DNA of 35,264 nucleotides, from the IMG/VR virus record IMGVR_UViG_3300030102_000829, positions 1-35,264 of that record, one strand, 5' to 3'. The position numbers and the translations under genes were made by a program. The DNA comes from a virus. Shown here one piece after another: positions 30,088 to 35,264 of the stretch (within the stretch, counting starts at the first letter, position 1; each line of letters begins with the position of its first letter). The notes beneath the pieces are model-generated. The model was not told the DNA's origin and made no database searches. It worked only from the letters and a program-made list of their open reading frames with translations.

Positions 30088-31874
30088 TATTTAGTACCCA
30101 CATTTCTACTTTGCTTTATTGGATCTTTGTTTATTGATGTGGTATCTTTTTCTCTAATATTTCCATTAGCATCTTTATAATAAGATCCAGGTGGTAATTT
30201 AGCATACTCTTCAGCAAACTGTGTAGGATTATTATAGACAAGTGAAATTGTAAATTCTGTTTCATTATTTTCTACAGGTGTTGGTGTCGGAGTAGAAATA
30301 ACTTCAACTAATTTTGAAGCTATTCCACCATTTACTTGATTTCTTAATTCTCTTATATCTTCTACTTTTGGTCTGTTGTTTGCATCAAATTTATTACTAA
30401 AATCAATAATTTGTTTAAAAGCATCTTGTACAGAAGATTCATATGCTTTAAATCCTTCTGGGTCAAATGTTTGAAAATCTTCTGCCATTTCTATAGATTC
30501 TCTAATAATTTTATATTGAAAAGATTTTGATAAATCTACTCTATAGTTTTCAGGATCTTCTCCTTCAGGTAAAGGTGCTATCCCTAACATCACAGCTGCT
30601 CTATTGTAAGCGTCATCACTATTTCCAGAAGCTGCTATCCAATCTTCCCACATAACAGTAGCAAACTCACGAATGTAGTTAGCATATAATGCACCTTTAT
30701 TTCCTTTACCTTTTATATCTACATCAAATACTTTTACTATATCTTCAATAAGAGTTAAAAAATCTCCTGTACTACTAAACTTTACAAGTGATTCGTCTAA
30801 TTTTTTTCTTTGATCATTTGATGGATTTAAAGAATCAAATGAACGAAGTATTATAGAATCAAATCCATCTTTACCTAAATAAGGTTCATATTTAGCACGC
30901 AAGGTATCTATATCTCTTGGATTAACAGCTTCATTTTGTGAAAGTAAAAGACTAAAAGCAATGTCTGTTTCTCTTCTTGCTTGAGTAGCCTTTCTATTTA
31001 CAGCATTTTCTTTTAAAGAAATATTTTCAAATAATTTTGATTTTTGTGTTGCATCTAAAACTTTGTCTTTTTCAATTCTTTCTTTTAAATCTTTTATACT
31101 CTCTTGGAACTCATATGGATTAAGAGCTTCTACAGTATAATTACTGTATAATAAATCTATTTTCGTAGAATAAAGTGAAGAAGCATTTCTTTGTCTTGTT
31201 GATTGTACAGTTCCAGGTTTAGTTGTTCTTTCTAAATCAGTATATCCCTCTTCAATATCTAAAGATAAATCATCAATTTGTTGTTTTAGAGCAATAGCTT
31301 CAGGAGAAGCGGGATTTAATTTTTCATAATCTAATTGCAAACTATCTAACATAATTACTTTACCTTCAAGTAAATTAAATTGTGATAAGTTTGATTGTTC
31401 AATTTCTCTTTGATTGATAGCAACAAGTTGTTGTGTATTTATTTTATTTTCATAATTTACAAAATCATTATCAGCTCTTAATCTATTATCATTAAAATTA
31501 AAATTCTTTTCTGATAAAGAACCTTGTAATTTATTTAATTCATCTTGTACAACAGTTTCACTTATTTGATCATAAGATAATGGATTACCCTCAAACTCTC
31601 CTCTACCTAATAAAGCATCTTGTGAGCGAGTAATTATTCTAGCATCTGTTTCTAATTTTTCTCTTTCATAATCTGCTAATAAACCTTTATCAACAGTCTT
31701 TGCTTTTTCTTCAAAAAAGTCTGATGCAACCCCTCCAGCTTGTGTGATAAAATCTGCTAACAAAGCATCTTCAGCACCAGCAGCTTTAATAGTTGCAGTT
31801 GGGTCTAAAGGTTTAGCTACACCTTCACCTGATACTCTTACTTGTGATTTATATTTTGGTAGTGGTATTGCCAT
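30087..31874 (-). CDS. Internal virion protein (gp15-like)
   Basis: 595 residues, mostly helical and Gln/Asn/Glu-rich, with long heptad-like regions (E-K-L-E-T-D-A-R-I; N-K-L-Q-G-S-L-S-E-K-N). Starts MAIPLPKYKSQVRVSGEGVA, a common start type in this family. T7 gp15 has 747 residues. It lies between the gp14-like and gp16-like genes in canonical order and would form the middle part of the ejection channel. Assignment is by order and composition, as these proteins diverge fast. Confidence 0.75.
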   Translation of the reverse strand: MAIPLPKYKSQVRVSGEGVAKPLDPTATIKAAGAEDALLADFITQAGGVASDFFEEKAKTVDKGLLADYEREKLETDARIITRSQDALLGRGEFEGNPLSYDQISETVVQDELNKLQGSLSEKNFNFNDNRLRADNDFVNYENKINTQQLVAINQREIEQSNLSQFNLLEGKVIMLDSLQLDYEKLNPASPEAIALKQQIDDLSLDIEEGYTDLERTTKPGTVQSTRQRNASSLYSTKIDLLYSNYTVEALNPYEFQESIKDLKERIEKDKVLDATQKSKLFENISLKENAVNRKATQARRETDIAFSLLLSQNEAVNPRDIDTLRAKYEPYLGKDGFDSIILRSFDSLNPSNDQRKKLDESLVKFSSTGDFLTLIEDIVKVFDVDIKGKGNKGALYANYIREFATVMWEDWIAASGNSDDAYNRAAVMLGIAPLPEGEDPENYRVDLSKSFQYKIIRESIEMAEDFQTFDPEGFKAYESSVQDAFKQIIDFSNKFDANNRPKVEDIRELRNQVNGGIASKLVEVISTPTPTPVENNETEFTISLVYNNPTQFAEEYAKLPPGSYYKDANGNIREKDTTSINKDPIKQSRNVGTK

Positions 31875-31886
31875 AATAATATTCCT

Positions 31887-32483
31887 TTAACCGACATTGC
31901 CCATTATATATTGTGCTCTAATAGAGTCTAATGATCCTAGTGGTGCATCTTGTAATACTTTAGCACCAGAAGCGGGTTTAGTTGCAAATTTTAAATCTCC
32001 TTTAGCAAATCCACTTGCTAATGTTCCAGCTGCACCTAATATACCTTTAGCAAATGCTGCTTCACCTTGTTGCCTTAAATTATACGATTGAACTTGGCCA
32101 GAGTAAACAGTTTGTCTTGCTGCATTTTCTCCTGCTATAGTTGCTAAATCTCTTTGTCTTGTAAGTTCTAATAAATCTAATTGCATTTCTTGTGCTTGAT
32201 CTAATATTGAAAGTAAATCTGTACCACCTAATGTACCACCACGACTAGCTACACTCATACGTTGTTGTGCTTTTAATTCACGTTGCTGTTTACCTAAACG
32301 TCTTGTAGCAAATTCTATCGCATCAGCTTCAGCTTGTGCATTAGCTCTTATGATTTTTGCGTTATAAGCTGCCATTTGTCTTGCAGCTTTTGCTTGTTTT
32401 CTAGCTGATCTTCTACCAAAAATACCACCAAGTATTGATGCTCCTGCCGATATTCCATATGCTGCTGCTACTGGTAATACCAT
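31887..32483 (-). CDS. Internal virion protein (gp14-like)
   Basis: 198 residues, as T7 gp14 (196). Hydrophobic Ala/Gly N-terminus (A-A-A-Y-G-I-S-A-G-A-S-I-L-G-G-I-F-G), then basic R-R-S-A-R-K-Q-A-K-A-A-R-Q, a Gln/Arg-rich helix with R-G-G-T-L-G-G-T-D, and a second hydrophobic Ala/Gly stretch near 148-160. This two-hydrophobic-ends pattern fits the protein that inserts into the outer membrane during ejection. Directly follows tail tubular protein B. Confidence 0.8.
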   Translation of the reverse strand: MVLPVAAAYGISAGASILGGIFGRRSARKQAKAARQMAAYNAKIIRANAQAEADAIEFATRRLGKQQRELKAQQRMSVASRGGTLGGTDLLSILDQAQEMQLDLLELTRQRDLATIAGENAARQTVYSGQVQSYNLRQQGEAAFAKGILGAAGTLASGFAKGDLKFATKPASGAKVLQDAPLGSLDSIRAQYIMGNVG

Positions 32484-34783
32484 TATGCTCCCTCCACGTC
32501 TAAATTAGTTGCAATACTTAACACAGTCATAGGATATGGTAAGTCTTGCTTTACCTCTATAAGTTTTTCTCTTTCATAATCTGAACCAACAAAAAATCTT
32601 TGCTGTCCTGTTTTAAGAGTTATTGCTTGTCCAGCAGGGTCAGTTGTTTTTAATACAGGAAAGTTAGTTAATTGTCTTCCTTCTTCTCCAACTTGTCCAC
32701 CTTTAGTATTTAAAAATCTTACTACAATCCTAGAAGAAGATTTTACTCTTGATTGAGATTCTCTACCAACAAGTGATGGTTCTAAAGGCATAGGTCTTAA
32801 TGTAGATGTATATTGCAATCCTGCTATAATTGTACTTGATTGTTTGTCTATAGATATAGCACCACTAGATACAGTTTGTTCAGAATGAAAATTACCATCT
32901 GCTATTACTTGAACTGTTTTACCTTCTAAATGATTTAATCCACTTACAGAAGTAATATTAGAACCTGTAGCTTTTACACCACTATCTACATAAAAATCTA
33001 AATTAGACCTATTTGCAAATTTTTCTATACAATATATTGGAGAGTCAGTTGTACCACGATTAACACAAAGATATACTAAATCTTCTCCACTCGCTGGTAT
33101 AGTAGCACCACTAATAATTGTACCTGTAGTAATAATGTTTGCCCACCCCATAAGTTTTTGCATACGATCATAAGTAAGTATACACGCAGTACCATCATTC
33201 TTAATACACCATATAATCTGTTCAGGATTTTTTTGTACAAACATTTCTGTAATACCAAGATTATCTGTACCTTTTGTAATATCCTCACTTAAAATATTTA
33301 AATCATTACCAACAAATACATCTGCTTCTCTACTATAAATTAATTCTCTTAATTTTAAATTATTACGTTGTACATAAACAACTACATCATTAGCAACAAC
33401 TGCTTGGACATTTGCTGATCCATAAGAGTTTTGTATTTGTGTATTAATATTAGAAGCTGTAACTAAAGCATCTCTGTCTACAGAGTTTATTGATACAGTA
33501 CCACCATCAGTACCCATAAATAAATCTCCTTTTGCTATAAGGTATTGTGCTTCTTCTGGAGTATCTACTGTTCGTTTGATAGCCATATCAGAAGTTGTAC
33601 CTGTTAAAAAATTATATATATCTCCTGATACACTTCCAAATACTGTAGCTGGTTCTGCTTCCGAACCTGTAAAAAATAATCTGTTTTGATAAAATTCTCC
33701 AGCAACAGGAAACTTTCTAGCATTACTAAATGCTGCTTCTGACCAATTTGTTGTAGCATTTGTACTTCCTAAATCAGATACAACAGTTGCATTAACTTGT
33801 GTTGCACTTGTAAATCCTGTAATCTTAACTAATCCTTTTTGTGCTAAACTATCAGTAGTTATAGTTACTTCTATTGTGCCACCTGTGCTAGTATCTAAAT
33901 CGTGTTGCACTCTAATTTGTGTATTACCATCTTGAGCCACAGATGAACTAAAAGAAAAGTTTGCTGATGTACCACCTGATGTATTTCCAAGCACAACAAA
34001 ATCAACAAAACCCGAACCTGTATCTCGTTGTAATACAACACTACCTTTCCAAGTACCACTCGTAGTAACAGAAAAGTTAGAAAAACTAACATCTAATTCA
34101 GAAGTATTAGTTACTGCTGTAGCACTACTAGAATGTGTAACTGTTCTTTGTCCTGATGTTCTAATCTGATCTATAGCCCATATTGAATCAACGTGACCTG
34201 ATTCAAATAAAGATGCAGATGCAGTTAATGTTATACTACCTGTAGTTCCACTAGGTGTAATTGTTGTTGCTGTAATGTTTTGATCTAATAATGGTGGATA
34301 AACATATTCAATATCTGATATTACAAATGTAGGTGCAATAGTTGCTCTAACTACTTTTAAAGGTTCGTGATTAGGATGTGTTAATATTAATGTATCAAAT
34401 CTTCTAATAAACTGTATAGTATCTAAATCTGCTTCACTATAAGGTACAGTACCAGAAATACTACTATCTGATACTTGACTACCATCAGAATTATAAACTC
34501 TAATATATCCAACACCAACTTCAACAATATAATTAGTGTCAGCAGAAAAATCAAAAGGAATTAGTTTTACTTTTTTATCACCATTAGATGACCCTGAACT
34601 TGCTGTACCTTTTGTTTTTGCAACAAATTCTGTACCACTACGTCTTTCAACTCCACCACCAAATAATACATAAAAGTTATCTAAATCACGACAACCAGTT
34701 TTGTACATTTCTAAATCAGAACGACCATCTATTTTTCGAGAAAGTTCTCCAGCATTAAACGCTTGTATATAACTTATTGCCAA
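32483..34783 (-). CDS. Tail tubular protein B (gp12-like nozzle)
   Basis: 766 residues (T7 gp12 has 794). Starts MAISYIQAFNAGELSRKIDG, then G-C-R-D-L-D-N-F-Y-V-L-F-G-G-G-V-E-R-R-S-G-T-E-F-V, the signature of the nozzle protein family in short-tailed phages. The middle is Ser/Thr-rich beta. The family W-x-R-x-S/T-G type central motif is reflected in Q-N-R-L-F-F-T-G-S near residue 365. SD GGAG follows the tail tubular A stop. High certainty from sequence and order. Confidence 0.9.
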   Translation of the reverse strand: MAISYIQAFNAGELSRKIDGRSDLEMYKTGCRDLDNFYVLFGGGVERRSGTEFVAKTKGTASSGSSNGDKKVKLIPFDFSADTNYIVEVGVGYIRVYNSDGSQVSDSSISGTVPYSEADLDTIQFIRRFDTLILTHPNHEPLKVVRATIAPTFVISDIEYVYPPLLDQNITATTITPSGTTGSITLTASASLFESGHVDSIWAIDQIRTSGQRTVTHSSSATAVTNTSELDVSFSNFSVTTSGTWKGSVVLQRDTGSGFVDFVVLGNTSGGTSANFSFSSSVAQDGNTQIRVQHDLDTSTGGTIEVTITTDSLAQKGLVKITGFTSATQVNATVVSDLGSTNATTNWSEAAFSNARKFPVAGEFYQNRLFFTGSEAEPATVFGSVSGDIYNFLTGTTSDMAIKRTVDTPEEAQYLIAKGDLFMGTDGGTVSINSVDRDALVTASNINTQIQNSYGSANVQAVVANDVVVYVQRNNLKLRELIYSREADVFVGNDLNILSEDITKGTDNLGITEMFVQKNPEQIIWCIKNDGTACILTYDRMQKLMGWANIITTGTIISGATIPASGEDLVYLCVNRGTTDSPIYCIEKFANRSNLDFYVDSGVKATGSNITSVSGLNHLEGKTVQVIADGNFHSEQTVSSGAISIDKQSSTIIAGLQYTSTLRPMPLEPSLVGRESQSRVKSSSRIVVRFLNTKGGQVGEEGRQLTNFPVLKTTDPAGQAITLKTGQQRFFVGSDYEREKLIEVKQDLPYPMTVLSIATNLDVEGA

Positions 34784-34792
34784 AACTTTCTC

Positions 34793-35264
34793 CTATATTA
34801 TTGGTGAACTATAATTTCTTGATACGAGAAAGTTACTTTCTTCGTTGTCCCAATTTTTGTTTTCTATTGTATCAATACTACGAGCAGCAGGTAGTATGAT
34901 TGTTTGTAATTCTGTTAATAAATTGTTTTTAAGTTTTTCATCTAATTGCATAGGCACAGCAAGTTTCATAGCTAGATTACATATAACTGCTTGTTGTGCT
35001 AATGGATCTAGTATACTAACATCTTCTGGTTTAGCTACATATTTAAGATATGCTTCTTCATAATCTGTTAATACTTCTCCTGACTCTACAGACCATTCTG
35101 TTGTATCATCATATGCTTCTGTAGACGCATATAAATTAATTACTCTAACAAAATCTATAGGTAATGCGTATTTAAATTGATATTTAAAAGCAGGTGCTTC
35201 TGCTAACCTGGTAAGCTGAACTCGTTTAGTTGCAGAGTTCCAAGAGTATAATCGTAATGTTTCA
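34793..35264 (-). CDS. Tail tubular protein A (gp11-like), C-terminal part, cut by the window edge
   Basis: The other fragment of the gene that begins at 437. It covers the last ~157 codons, ending S-R-N-Y-S-S-P-I-I and TAG (34795-34793), 9 nt before tail tubular B. Positions 34977-35264 repeat bases 1-288 with 22 differences and no gaps, and the protein differences are conservative (I/V, Y/F, D-A/E-E), so both versions are functional sequences of strain variants. The pair could instead be a true partial duplication, but the perfect frame of the joined gene speaks for end overlap. Confidence 0.85.
   Translation of the reverse strand, partial: ETLRLYSWNSATKRVQLTRLAEAPAFKYQFKYALPIDFVRVINLYASTEAYDDTTEWSVESGEVLTDYEEAYLKYVAKPEDVSILDPLAQQAVICNLAMKLAVPMQLDEKLKNNLLTELQTIILPAARSIDTIENKNWDNEESNFLVSRNYSSPII
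34977..35264. repeat. Terminal overlap: diverged direct repeat of bases 1-288
   Basis: Aligned base by base without gaps to 1-288; 22 mismatches by hand count, most of them silent or conservative in the tail tubular A frame. Exact terminal repeats of T7 type would be identical, so this is better explained by contig ends taken from two coexisting variants of one circular or permuted genome. Confidence 0.85.

Noticed and set aside
1-35264. tRNA genes or integrase/attachment site
   Set aside because: No cloverleaf-like GGTTC-type sequence or tyrosine/serine recombinase motif seen on either strand by eye.

Overview
This window looks like an almost complete genome of a small marine podovirus with T7-like virion architecture. 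It is AT-rich and tightly packed, with many ATGA and TAATG start/stop overlaps. The structural order is T7-like: small and large terminase, portal, scaffold, capsid, tail tubular proteins A and B, three internal virion proteins, then fibre. Its size and content recall the roughly 35 kb HTVC010P-type pelagiphages, but the host is not shown by the sequence; SAR11 or a picocyanobacterium are both reasonable guesses. I found no DNA polymerase, RNA polymerase, integrase or tRNA, so transcription, and probably DNA synthesis, rely on the host. Several textbook sigma-70 promoters fit that view.

Layout. The first 288 and last 288 bases align without gaps at about 92% identity (22 mismatches). Both lie in the same gene, tail tubular protein A. 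Joining the left piece (1-437) to the right piece (34793-34976) gives an in-frame gene of 621 nt. I therefore read the contig as a circular or circularly permuted genome of about 34,976 bp, with the overlap taken from two strain variants. Transcription is divergent from a non-coding control region at about 7936-8432. Leftward, on the minus strand, run packaging genes (7.9-5.4 kb), portal/scaffold/capsid (5.4-0.5 kb), then across the contig ends the tail tubes and internal virion proteins (35.2-25.9 kb), fibre and LamG-like appendage genes (25.9-22 kb), small membrane proteins including a PEP-CTERM-like one (21.1-20.2 kb), a cassette of tiny Lys/Arg-rich proteins (20.2-18.8 kb) and a putative holin. 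Rightward, on the plus strand, run short early genes (8.4-9.7 kb), a lysozyme-like gene, a run of very small ORFs, a HIRAN-PD-(D/E)XK nuclease, a winged-helix replication protein, a DnaB-like helicase, an SSB-like protein, an HNH/NinG-like nuclease, and a DNA-modification block (methyltransferase, PP-loop ATPase, PD-(D/E)XK-like protein, Mom-like protein).

The two transcription units converge at about 18.0-18.3 kb. There the plus strand carries a consensus promoter, an RNA matching the glutamine-riboswitch family (glnA / Downstream-peptide motif), an 18-codon ORF and a strong intrinsic terminator. This self-contained riboswitch-peptide unit is the most striking element. Other notable points are a structured capsid leader containing an anti-Shine-Dalgarno mimic, a terminator between capsid and tail genes placed like T7 T-phi, an A10 tract where a -1 shift gives a better HNH C-terminus, and an over-represented, strand-biased 10-mer (ACATTGAAGA) clustered before and inside the lysozyme gene.
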